Below are positions 34,746 through 45,363 of a stretch of 64,000 nucleotides of DNA, in pieces. The notes under the pieces are model-generated. The model saw only the letters and a program-made list of their open reading frames with translations. It had not been told where the DNA came from and made no database searches. The first letter of the stretch is position 1. Each line of letters starts with the position of its first letter. Where the stretch lies: assembly GCA_033439265.1 (NCBI GenBank), contig JAVTVX010000016.1, positions 15,236,701-15,300,700 of the forward strand. The letters run 5' to 3'. The position numbers and the translations under genes are program-made. The DNA comes from Dillenia suffruticosa (Eukaryota; Streptophyta; Magnoliopsida; Dilleniales; Dilleniaceae).

Positions 34746-37549
34746 ATTAAAATAATGTCAATGTTACATTACATTGTAATATAACTTCACTACATGTAAT
34801 GCAAAATTATATTATGTAATGTCAGCCATTGACCAATTTGGGATAAGTTCAAATAGCTTTGTAATTCACCGTTGGATCAAGTGAAATTGTAGTTCTCTCA
34901 TGCATCGGATGACATGTAATGTTACAATATGAAATTATAATAATTCATTGATCAATGGGACATTACAGCCAATTGTTTTATTGACCAATTGGACATTATG
35001 ACCAATTGTTATATAATATAATATAGTGTTATAATATGAAATTATGACAATTTCATTAGTAATTTAATGGTACACTATGACATTTTGTTATATGACATAA
35101 TTAATTATTAATATTAATAATTTAAATAATATTACATGATTTTTGATATTAATAATTACATAAAATTAGTAAATATTCAGCTGTCAGAGAAACAATGGAA
35201 ACAAAAAAAGCCGTTGGATCAGAAAATAACTTCTCCTAAGTTGAAATGACATCCAACCAATTCCCCCCAGCCGTTTGATCAATTGCAGTGTGTGATATAT
35301 CCATTTAAGAGTTGGAAATGTGGTTTATCCAATATGTGGGATTCACAACGTGGCTTGCTTTTGTGGCATACATGATTGATTTTCCAATAAAATAATGTCA
35401 ATGTTGATTTTCCAATAAAATAATATCAATGTAATGCCAGCCGTTGGACCAATTTGCGATAATCTCAAGTGACACTATAATTCACTGTTGAATCAAGTGG
35501 CATTTTCGGATGAGTGAAGGAAGTTTTTTAAATGTAATGACACTATATTAAATATGAAATTTTGAACATTATGACCAATTGCTATATTGACCAATTTAAC
35601 ATTATGACAATTCATTGAGTAATTTAACATTATGACCAAGTGCTATCACGCTCCTGCATAGGAAAGCGAGGCATGCTTGGCCTACCACGTAGGCAAGCAT
35701 GCACTGGTGCGTTGTCTTGTTTCTTTTATTCTAGGATTTAGGATTGCACAGTTTAAGGTTAGATTTGAAATTTTGGTAGGAATTTTTGGTGTTTGAAAAA
35801 TAATTTTCTGATTTAGGTCAGACGATTACTTGTTTCAAAGGATTTTTGGCTTGTAAGCAAAACCCATAGTTTTGCCACAAGTACCATCCTTTCTTGTTCA
35901 AATTCTATCGTTTTCATAGTTTTTTTTCCCATTTTTATTTGATTTTTTCTTTGATTTTTTCTTCATTTTTAGGGATTTTTGATTGTCTTTTGGATATCTT
36001 TGTGCATTAGCTTGGTGTTATTTCGTGATTTCTACTTTTATATATAGCTAATTTAGATTTCCTCGAGTGGTTATTGCAATCAATTTTAAAAATCTAATTT
36101 TGTCTTATTTTTTGTATCTCGTAATATCCAAATTATTAATTTAAATAATATTATATTACAATATGCATTATAAAAATTATTGAGCAATTGGACCAACTGT
36201 TATATAATATAGTGGTTCAATATCATAATTTGATATTATGTTACATGACATAATTAATTATCAATATTAACTAATGTTACATGATCTAATTATCAATATT
36301 AATAATTTAAATAATATAATTACTTAAAATTAGTTATTACATAAATAATGCTTAGCAATTAGTAATTTATATAGTATTGAGATATATATAAAACTAGGTA
36401 ACAAGTTATAAAAATTGCATGAAATGCATTAACTATATTGTAGGCAAAAATAATTGGGATGATATGGGAAAAACACATGGCGGGTGTTGACTAAAAGTGA
36501 AGAATGTGAAAATGTGGAAAAATGTGAAGAATTAAGAATAACCGCGATAATGACTAAAAGTTTGGAAAAAAAGTGTGTAATGAAAAAATATATGGTAAAG
36601 AGTAAAAATGTGGAAAAAAGTGCGGAAAAATTTATAGAGAGGCAAAAGGTTGAAAAAGGTTAGTTTTGAAAATTTGTTTATAAAAATAAGGCGGTCAAAT
36701 AATTAAAGTCCAATATATTACAAATCATCCCCCGGAAACCATCAAAGCTCTCCTCCTTCCCTTGAAAGCTCTCCTTCCCTTGAAAACTCTCATCCACTCA
36801 AAACTTTCAAAATCTATCGAAAATTCTAACTCAACCGAACATAGCCTCATTTCCCTAAAATCTCTCATAATCTATCGAAAACTCTCATTCAACCAAACAT
36901 ATTGAACTTCTCTCAAGCCACGTATATTTTCAACCTTCAGACCCATCCAAAACTCTCAATCAAGCTCTCAATTCTCATTGAAGCACTCTATAGCATATAT
37001 TCAGACACCAACAAACAATGACTTTGCAAAGTTTCATCAAAAGATAATTGTATTTTGTTTTTATAAAAAAGTCACTCAGTTGTGTTGGGTGGTTTTGTTA
37101 GATTGTGCTAGGAATGGGTATTAACATTTGTTTGAATAATAATTTAAATTATTTGTATTATTAGATTCCTCCGATACAAGATGCTGGAAGTGTACATAAA
37201 AGTCAACAATGTCACCATGTAATTATATTCAAACAGATTGACATGAAAGATTGTATATAAAATTGGTCACTGCTACTCACTTATTTGCTATTCAGTTTTG
37301 ATACTGGGATTGTGCCTTCAAATTGTGATAGTAATATTTTTTGTGATCGAAGTGAACATTTTTTGTTTGAGATGGTAACATAATTGTGGGATATGCATTA
37401 TTTTTCTTTTTCTTTTTTTTTTGTCTTATATATATCCATCATTTTACTACTTACAAATCAATGTATCAATAATTCTTGTATATTATATATTATTCTTGTA
37501 ATTTCTTTATCTTACCTAAGTAATTCAAACACACCATCTTAGGTAACCG

Positions 37550-38300
37550 TCACTATTGATATATCACTTGTGCTAACCAATGTGCAGTAACATTTCTTAA
37601 TACCTATGTTAATTGAGGATAAAATACAATAATTTTCCTAACATTTACGATAACCGACTACAAAAAGTAGTAACATTGTGGTAATCGATGATACAAGATA
37701 ATAATTTATATTAACACATATAATAACTTATGATAAAATACAGTAAATTTTCCTAATATCTTTTTTAACAGTCAATAAAAAGATAACAATTTTTTCTAAC
37801 ACTTGTAATAACCGATAATAAAAAGCAATAATATTTCCTAACATTTATGATAACCAATGATATAAACCAGTAATTATACTAATATATGTAGGTGACTTTT
37901 CCTAATGTTTTTTTAACCGATGATAAAAGATAATAACTTTTATTAATATCTGTGGTAACTAATGATAAAAGTTAGTAACATTTCCTAACAGTTGTTGTAA
38001 CTGATAATAAAAAATAATAACATTTTCTAACACATTTGGTAACCCATGATAAATGATAAGTAATATTTCTTAACAATTGTGATAACTGACGATAAAAGGT
38101 ACTAATATTTCCTAAAACGTGGTAACCGACGATAAAAGGTAATAAATTTTACCAACGTTTTTCAAAGCAACGATAAAAAGTAGTAATTTTTTCTAACACT
38201 AATGTTGATCGATGATAAAATGTAGTAACGTTTACTAACACATATGATAATCGAGAATAAAAAATAGTAAGTTTTACCAACGCTCTTTTGACTGTCAGTA
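37550..38300. repeat. Right subterminal repeats of the CACTA-like insertion
   Basis: Degenerate units of about 45-55 bp with the words TTTCCTAACA, GATAACCGA(T/C)GATAAAA and GTAGTAAC recur more than a dozen times. This is the expected subterminal repetition of a CACTA element, of different sequence from that of the 10.9-kb element. Confidence 0.7.
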
Positions 38301-38469
38301 TAGACCTAAGAGAGATGCTCCAACAATGACTAAAACCATCGGGATAGACCTATTTTTATTAGTGTATAGCCAACTGAAGGCCCATTTACTGAAGAAGATT
38401 TTCCTAATGATTTTAGTAGGTTTTGCAAACGATTTTCATCCGTTTAAATAGGGCATTTGTTTTGTAGTT

Positions 38470-39819
38470 CCTCTTACGTTCTCCAAGAGTTTCACTTGAA
38501 TTAGGACTCCCATGTGTTGTGATTGCACTAGGACTCCCAAGTTTTTATGATATATCCTTCTTTGCTTGGACTTTACATTGCTCTAGGATTCCTAGTTTAA
38601 GTAGAACTTCTTGTTGCATTAGAACTCCTCCTTGCATTAGGACTCCTTACATTAGGACTTCTTGCTGGTTTAGGACTCCTTGTTGGTTTAGGAGTCCTTG
38701 TTGCTCTAGGACTTCTTGTTGGAGTAGGACTCCTTGTTTAGGTAGGACTCGTTGTGGCTTTAGGTCTCCTTGTTGAGGTAAGGTTTTTCATTGGAGTAGC
38801 ATTTCTTGTTTACTTAGGAACTTTGGCTGAGGTGGGGCTCCCAAGATCAACAATTGTCTTTATACATTCCTTACTTTGTTCAAAGACTTGTTTCCTAGGG
38901 TCTCCAAGAGTTTGAGTGGAAGTAGAACTTACTGCTTTAGGACTCCTCCATTAATGCTATTTAGCTCGTGGTTAGACTTGCTGGTTGCATAGCACAATCC
39001 ATGGCCCAAGTACTCATGTGATCTAAGATCGTTCTTTACTTCCTTGGTGCCCAATTGGTTTTCCATCTTGCACAGGCTTTGCTCCAACCTCTTTGCAGTA
39101 TTTTTCTAATCCTCTGAGCCCTCTAGGGTTTCAGAATACTTTTGCACATGTCTACCCAACGACTGATCAGATTGCTCGGTGTTGGCATTGCATTTATGGA
39201 TGAGATTCTAGTTCATTAGGCAATCCTTGTCATCTCCTCATGTCCTCTAGTTTCACAAGCCATTTTTTTATTCTTCTCAATTGCTCAAGCCATAACTTCA
39301 TTATCACAATGTCTACCTAGAGGTTATGGATAAACCAAATACGGATAATGCCTTGTCTCGTGCTCTATTAGAACTCTCTACTCCACTAAGCAGATCTTCT
39401 CTAATTCCCTTGCATTTTGGTTTCCTTGAACCTTTTCCTTAACTATCTTGATTGTTCAATTCAAAACATCATTTGCATTATATTTCCTTGGGGTCTTGAA
39501 GAAGCCATGTCTAGGTAGGACACCTTGGCGCGTGGGTTGGCATGGACTCTACTTGCCATAGTTGGTCCCGACTCCACTTCTATGTGCTTTCTTGTGTCCT
39601 TTAGGGTTCCTAAGTGTCTTGATTCCTCTAGAATGCTCTGCTCATGTGTGGCACGACGATGGCATTAGGGTGCTCATGGCCTAAGTCGATGTGCATGTGC
39701 TGCATGCATGTGACGTGGCCTGTGTAGCTAGCTCAATGGCTCCTATGGGCTGTTGTGTTGCTGTTGCTCGTCAAGATCTTATCCCAACTTCTCTCATGGC
39801 TTATCTTATGTTTGTAACT
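38470..39819 (-). mobile_element. Right (5') LTR of the nested gypsy-type element, second segment
   Basis: It resumes at CTCTTACGTTCTCCAAGAG, matching the left LTR from about 28573, and ends TTTGTAACT before TCTTT. It includes the second copy of the 18-bp minisatellite (about 38597-38790). Confidence 0.8.
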
Positions 39820-39824
39820 TCTTT

Positions 39825-39900
39825 TCACAAAGCCAATATCTAGATATGCATTTATAAAACATATTAGATCTCTTGGATTGTGTAAGATATAATTGTGACT
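39825..39900 (+). mobile_element. Last coding part of the copia fossil, right of the nested insertion
   Basis: Immediately after the second TCTTT the sequence reads as the usual C-terminal end of a copia polyprotein (TKPIS, then FIKHI and SLGLC). This confirms that the gypsy-type element inserted into this copia copy. The 3' LTR was not delimited. Confidence 0.7.
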
Positions 39901-41021
39901 GAACACAAAATAATTCTAATATTATGCTCATATTGCATGACATTTGAGTTTGTTTTGTATTTACAAATTCTTATGTCATTATTTAAATATATGTCAAACA
40001 AGTTCTAAGATTGGCTCTTCCACACGAACAATCGCCTCTAATATTGAGTAGCATGTAAAGATGAGCCAATAGTGATTTTTGAGAATGATCAATATTTATT
40101 CCGTCTTAGTAAATTACTAAGATGAGATTACTGAGGGTTAAGATTGCAATAAAAGATGGTAAAATTACATAGATAAAGTGATTGCTTTCTGCAAGATATG
40201 TAGGACTTCTTTTCTGAAGTAATTTGGCTATCTAAAGAGTGTTCATAAGGGCATTTATAAAGTGCTACTTTTTGCCTTGAATGAGTTCTATTGCAAACTG
40301 ATAAGCCCATTATAAAGGAAAAGAAATTCTGAAAACAATGATGGGCAAAATCAAACAAGTTCTCAAAGTGGTGGCAAGAAGAACTTGTAGATGAATCAGA
40401 GTAGCCCCCTAATGTTTGATTCTAAATTGCAATTTTATTGAGAGATTTAAAAAAGAAAACATGTTTTTGAGAATTGGGTAATGAGTAAAGTTGATGAAAT
40501 CACATTAAAAATAGAATTCCTAATCTGCACATGTTGCCTAATCTATATTGCTGCTATTTTTATCTTCTTCACAAGTGCAGTCACGTCATTCTCTGAGAAA
40601 ATTGGAGAATTGCAGAAATCTTATAATCTCTTGCATTGAATTCAGTTTACTTGTTCAGAAAATTTCATGTGGATTGTGAAGATACATTATAGAAGGATAT
40701 ACAACAGCCATGAGAAGATGGGCATTTTGACAATGGGACTAGCTAGTTTCACCATCTGTTGTCACCATCATATTTGTGCTGGTAAATTGGGGGTGGGGGA
40801 ACCAAAGCAAATTTCCAATTATATCAAGTACTGACATGTCATGGAATTGGAAATATGTTTGAAAAGATGAATATGTCATGGAAGTTAATCCAAGCATAAG
40901 CAAATCAGACTGAGAATTTAATTACTGCTCGCTGCTGTACTAGTACCAGTAAACAGTAAAACAATGGACTTGAAGAGAAAATTCTGTCACACATGGGGCT
41001 CGAATTTATTGGAGCTAAAAA
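39901..41021. other. Non-coding region 3' of the RTM2-like gene
   Basis: The left part may contain the copia 3' LTR; the right part should be the 3' UTR and flank of the minus-strand RTM2-like gene. No gene or RNA is visible. Confidence 0.5.
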
Positions 41022-42200
41022 CTATAGGATAAAAACTCCAAATACCATTATTACTAAAACAGTCAAACCTGTCTCCACCAAGACTCTTCTATGGATACTC
41101 TCCACTGCATTCTTCACTATCTTCTGATAATCATCAACAGAACAAGTTTCTTGTTTTGTTTCTTTTTCTTTCTCATGACTGTTTTGGATTCTATTTTCGT
41201 TCATAGTCTCCAATTCAGCAAACTTTTCTTTTGCTTCGTTTACTTCTATCTCCAAAACAATCTTTTGAGCTTCTGATTCGAGAATAAAATTCTGAGAAGA
41301 ACTCTGATCATCTTCTTCAAAGTTTGACTCACTAGCCACCACAACATTTCCTTTTTGTGGCATCGTCTCAGTTGAGGGCTCAGATTTTGTTTCTTCCATT
41401 TCATCTGTATGACTAACAGGGTTTTGTGCGGTAGAAAATGAGATAGATTTCCGAGGAGTTTCATCTTCAATCCATTGAGCATCGGCCATATTGGCATCCT
41501 TTGCATGTCTTATCTCTTCAGCATCAATCTCAGAAGATTTAGTATCTCCCGGAGCAAGATAATCTTTGCTCCCTTGTGGCATTTCCTCAACTGCTGTGTT
41601 CAATTTTGTTTCTTTTATTACTTGCTTCTCTACTATCTTATTTACCACTCCAAAAGTAGTTGATGCAGATTCAAGAGCAGTCTCACCTCGAGATAATGAA
41701 GCTTCTCCTATTATTGTAGTTTTGCGTTCAGGCAATGCTCGAAACCGAAGGCTCTCCTTTGGCATTGTGACAGAGAGTACTTCACCACTGAAGTGGTAAC
41801 AGATTTTTGAAACTTTGCATTTTGGCGGAACAAGATACACCAGTTGGAACTGGATTGGTCTGCTAATCTTGGAACATCGTTGTCCCCGAACTTTCAATGT
41901 TCCTGAACTATGAGTTTTGACCTCTATTTGCTCTTCTATGAACCCTGCAAAATTGAAACAAAAAAAGGAGGTTTGCTTGAATAAGAGTCTCTTTCCAACT
42001 AGTACTAAGACAAAAAGGGGAAACTGCATTAATTTTTAAGCATATGAATTGAAATCATCTATAGAAATCCATCATCTGAAGATATTATCAAACACTAATT
42101 CACCTGGAAGATAGATGCGCAAGATGTAAGATCTTTTATCTTGAGTCCATTCCGATAATGGATAGAAATTAGACATGGCAGTTACCAGACGTGTAGCCAT
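41022..42200 (-). CDS. RTM2-like protein: HSP20-fold domain with C-terminal membrane anchor
   Basis: Exon 1 is 42104-42200 and exon 2 is 41022-41944, joined by CAG/GTGAAT and TTTTGCAG borders in matching phase (a Gly codon is split), giving 339 residues. Residues about 13-94 form a small-heat-shock (alpha-crystallin) fold: EWTQDKRSYILRIYLPGF, EEQIEVKTHSSGTLKVRGQR, then FQLVYLVPPKCKVSKICYHF and GEVLSVTMPKES. A long Ser/Glu/Lys-rich, largely disordered region follows. The last 20 residues or so (ETGLTVLVIMVFGVFIL) are a membrane span, so the protein is tail-anchored. This layout is that of RESTRICTED TEV MOVEMENT 2 of Arabidopsis and its many relatives; RTM2 acts in phloem against long-distance potyvirus movement, while most relatives are of unknown role. 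The start at 42200 opens exon 1. The long open frame beginning at 42029 runs back into the intron and gives a false N terminus. Confidence 0.87.
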
Positions 42201-42665
42201 GTCCAGCCTTTGCTTTTTGTCCTATAATTTCTGGTTCTCTATGGGGAACTGAAGCTGAAATTCTTATAAAGACATGTCAGTTTATGCTTCCCCTATCTAC
42301 TGTATTTTGCTTGTTAAGCAATAGAAGAATAATAGTTTTGGTTGCTTGATTTTGTGTTGGCATTTTTGGTGCTTGAATTGTCCTTCTAGTCATCAATGAG
42401 GTATCCCTTTTTCCATAGGTAAAGTAAAAAATTCCATTTCTGCTGCATTCTCTTTGTCATGTGACCTACATAATACTAACCATTCGAAGGACCCACTCTT
42501 CTCCGTCCCACAAAAAGATCATATTTTAAATACATCATGTCAGTAATCAAAAAGGTTCTACTGTATTAATAATAGTGTGACTTTTTTTATATAATATTTT
42601 CTTGTCTCTGTCCAAGTATCCTATCCTGTTTCTAATTCTCCGTGCTTCATAGACAAGGATGACAA
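42201..42665. other. Upstream region of the RTM2-like gene
   Basis: Should contain the promoter and leader of the minus-strand RTM2-like gene. No distinct element was recognised. Confidence 0.4.
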
Positions 42666-43142
42666 TGTTGGAAAGGCAGGTTGTGTGAGAAAATTAAATC
42701 AACGATTATTGGTTTTATATTGCCCATCGTGGGGCATTTGAGGGGTTATGGGATAACTTCCCATAACTCCCATTTTGATTTAATAACCTCTCCCCAATTA
42801 ACCTTTTAAGTAATGTAACAAAAATACAAAACTGTTCTTGACGTTTTTCCTTGAGAGAGAAAAATATAGAATGAGGGAATGAGAAATTTTCGTGAAGGAA
42901 AATTTCTCCATCGCTAAAATCACCGGATTGAGGGTTGCGGCGTTGTGACACTGTGGTGGTGATTCAACTAACCTTGTGATCACCATCCCGATCGCGAAAT
43001 CGGATCGAGGGACGTTCGATTGATCTTTTGGAGCCTCTACACATTCGAGGTATTTATACCCTATATCCGATCTATATTTGTTTTTCCGAAAATTGTTCGA
43101 ATGCTTCCGCTGCATGTGAATCGAATCAATTAAATTCCAACA
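42666..43142 (+). mobile_element. Probable solo LTR, 477 bp
   Basis: The segment begins TGTTGGAA and ends TTCCAACA, exact inverted repeats of the TG...CA type. It has an LTR-like internal order: AT-rich upstream part, then a GGTATTTATACCC segment, then TTCGAATGCTTCCGCTGCATG near the end. No primer-binding site or coding part follows, and I could not confirm a 5-bp duplication (GACAA on the left, ACGAT on the right). Superfamily uncertain. Confidence 0.5.
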
Positions 43143-44229
43143 ACGATAATATACCTGACATGGTAGCTTGCGGAGGGACGGTCCAGCCCCCAAAGTTTAT
43201 TCTGGGACTCATAGCCTTGTTTTGTTTTCTTTGATATATATGTATGTTTAAAGGTTCCCAAAAGGAAAAGGGATGCCTTATGTTAATTTTGTTGCTTTCA
43301 AATTTCAATTGCCAAAATGCAAATTGAATTCGGTGGCTTGAATCTGGTATGGTATCCCTTTCTTCTACCGATGAGTCAAATTAATCAACATTCAAGATTC
43401 CCTTTATATCACCTCATACAAATCAATTTGGAGACTTTTATCATTCGATTATAGATTCCTTTGAATAATTATGGTGAATTCAAAGAAAAGATTGAACTTT
43501 ATTGCAAAAAAAAAATAAAATAACATGAAAATATAAAGAATTTCGTATGGGTATTGTGTCTTAAACCCCACATTTTTAGATTCCTTCAACTATTTTTTTT
43601 TTTTTTTTCAATTTGGAATTTTAGTCCTATTTTCACTTTCTTAATTTGTTAAAGACAATGTGTAGTATATATTTAAATTTTATTTCTTTGACACTTTCTC
43701 GCTAATCCTCTAAAATTTATGAGACAAACTATTAAATTCTTACTTTTTCGAAGTCGATCACAAAATCCCCCATTATTATAAGACGTTGTAAATTAGACAT
43801 ACTCAACACGTCAAAGTCCACATAATTTTACAAATCCACGTCGGCAGCCATGTCAATGACATGTCAACAAGCCACGTCAATCTAGAACAATGATGTCAAC
43901 ACAATGCCCCCATCAAAAGTCACACACCAGTCTCATCAAAAACCAATTATGAAAGTGTCATACTGATCAATTTTACTAAGTCTATGATCACCGGTCCTTG
44001 ACAACTCGAAGAGGAACATATTTCAAGTTAAATGCATTTAATTTGATCACCCATTTTACCACTCTCCTTGTGGGACTGGTGGATTGAGTTAGAGGCATAG
44101 TATGTCAATAAGTGATAAAATCTACACTTCCTTGGGTAACATATAATACTTAGATTTAGAATGAGTATGGCATAAACAGAGATACAAGTTCTACAAAGTG
44201 GTACACCAAATCTCAACGTTGTTCAACAA
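43143..44229. other. Non-coding region
   Basis: About 1.1 kb, AT-rich, with poly-A and poly-T runs near 43507 and 43592. No gene is supported. The right part may be an unrecognised 5' portion of the SIRE-type copia element. Confidence 0.45.
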
Positions 44230-45294
44230 TCGGCTAAGCATCTCCGAATACAATAGAGTTTCTTCATGCATTATAGTCAAAGATTTGGGAATGTTAGAAT
44301 CAACATATTAAGGGATTGACCAAGTAAGAAAAAGCAAAATTCGGATACTTAAACAAGAATATGAAGCATTCAAAATAAAAGAAAGTGAAACAATGAGAGA
44401 AATGGTAACCTGTTTAAATACCATCACCAATGAGTTAAGGTTGCATGGAAAAGAAGTTACTGAAGAAGTATGGTGGACAAGATTTTTGGATGCATACCAA
44501 AAGTATGGGAACCCAAAGTTACTACCATTGAAAAATCAAAGAATTTGGAAGCAATTTCTATGGATCACTTGATAGGAACTCTCATTACTTAAGAGATGAA
44601 AATGAATACTCAATCTCAATCAAATTCAACGGAAGCTAAAGGAAGAACAATTGCATTGAAAGTTGAAAGTGAGAGTTCTAGTGGTACGGAGAGTGAGGAT
44701 GATGAATTCTCAATGCTCTCATGAAGATTGAGAAAGCTTAAAATGAAGAAAAAGTATAGAGGAAGGAAAGATCTTAAGAAAAATAGGAAAGAAGATGAAT
44801 TAAGATGTTTCGAATGCAAGAAATTAGGATACATCAAGGTGGAGTGTCCTCAATTAAAGAAGGAAAGGAAGTATGAAAACATAAGAAAAATGAAAAGAAA
44901 AAGAAGGCATTGACAGCTTGGAATGATTCAGAGGCAAGTTTGAGTGAGGAGAATGCCACCGATGAGCAAGCTAACATATTTTTGATGGCTTTGAAGGATA
45001 AGAAAGACAATAGGACCTTAGGATAAAATCTAAGAAGGATTTAGAAGACTTGAAAAAATCTAAGAAGTCAAATTTTGAATTTAAAAAGACCTTAGGTGAT
45101 CTAAAAATGAAGATAAATAATATTCAAAAGGAAAATGAAGACATTAGAGATGAGAATGATGTTCTTAAACGTGAGAACAAGAAATTGCATGATCAACTAG
45201 ATGAGACCTTTAGGATAAATATAAATGCTCCTCAAAATGACGCAAAATTGACAAAAGAACTTGAGGTGGGAAAAGAAAAGAATAAGAGACATAA
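44230..45294 (+). mobile_element. SIRE-type Ty1/copia element (fossil), left part
   Basis: Plus-strand gag of UBN2 type near 44.34-44.57 kb (LKQEYEAFKIKE, TCLNTITNELR), a zinc-knuckle region near 44.8 kb (CFECKKLGYIKVECPQ) and a Lys/Glu-rich coiled coil near 45.05-45.24 kb. The chromovirus at 45295 then interrupts it, and the element continues at 56233. It is broken many times and old. The 5' LTR was not found. Confidence 0.75.
45290..45294 (+). repeat. Target duplication CATAA of the young chromovirus (left)
   Basis: CATAA directly before the left LTR, repeated at 56233-56237 directly after the right LTR. Confidence 0.9.
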
Positions 45295-45321
45295 TGTTAC
45301 GCCCCGACCCACTCCCGAGCC

Positions 45322-45363
45322 AGGCACGCAACGAGCCCGCCGAGGCACGCAACGAGCCCGCCG
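45322..45363. repeat. 21-bp tandem duplication present only in the left LTR
   Basis: AGGCACGCAACGAGCCCGCC plus G is present twice in a row at 45322-45342 and 45343-45363. The right LTR has one copy (from about 53488). Confidence 0.88.

Larger units (their letters stand above)
32752..38469. mobile_element. CACTA-like insertion without coding parts, 5.7 kb
   Basis: The left end CACTATGAAATTAAAACCC is followed by GACGGTAACTTTT and subterminal repeats related to the CACTA end at 10269. At the right, CTATTTTTATTAGTG ends at 38365; its reverse complement, CACTAATAAAAATAG, aligns with the 10269 terminus. A further 104 bp ending TTTTGTAGT at 38468 also belong to the insertion, because the intact left LTR lacks them. 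The interior has repeated words (GATAACCGACGATAAAAGGTA-like units at 37.55-38.3 kb) and internal duplications, but no transposase. It is a non-autonomous derivative; a clear 3-bp duplication is no longer visible. Confidence 0.7.
27924..39819 (-). mobile_element. Broken gypsy-type LTR element (fossil) inserted in the copia element
   Basis: Two LTRs of about 2.0 kb (27924-29965, and 32102-32751 plus 38470-39819) bracket a 2.1-kb interior read on the minus strand. The whole is flanked by the duplication TCTTT. In the interior, from right to left, are gag near 31.2-31.5 kb, a gag zinc-knuckle region near 31.0 kb (EARRAKGL), protease near 30.65-30.8 kb, and a following pol-linker region near 30.1-30.5 kb. 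I did not recognise the other pol parts. A purine tract CCAAGGGGGCAATTG abuts the left LTR on the minus strand, as expected for the 3' side. The LTRs look roughly 85-90 percent alike by eye, so the insertion is old. The coding parts are broken many times. The right LTR carries a CACTA-like insertion. Confidence 0.82.

Noticed and set aside
38519-38776. 85-codon frame with Cys/Arg/Pro-rich six-residue repeats, resembling a small secreted repeat protein
   Set aside because: It is the 18-bp LTR minisatellite read in one frame; the matching region in the other LTR does not keep the frame.
41945-42029. Upstream extension of the RTM2-like frame to a Met at 42029
   Set aside because: The extension is intronic: a proper acceptor lies at 41945 and an upstream exon at 42104-42200 supplies the missing start of the HSP20-like domain in phase.
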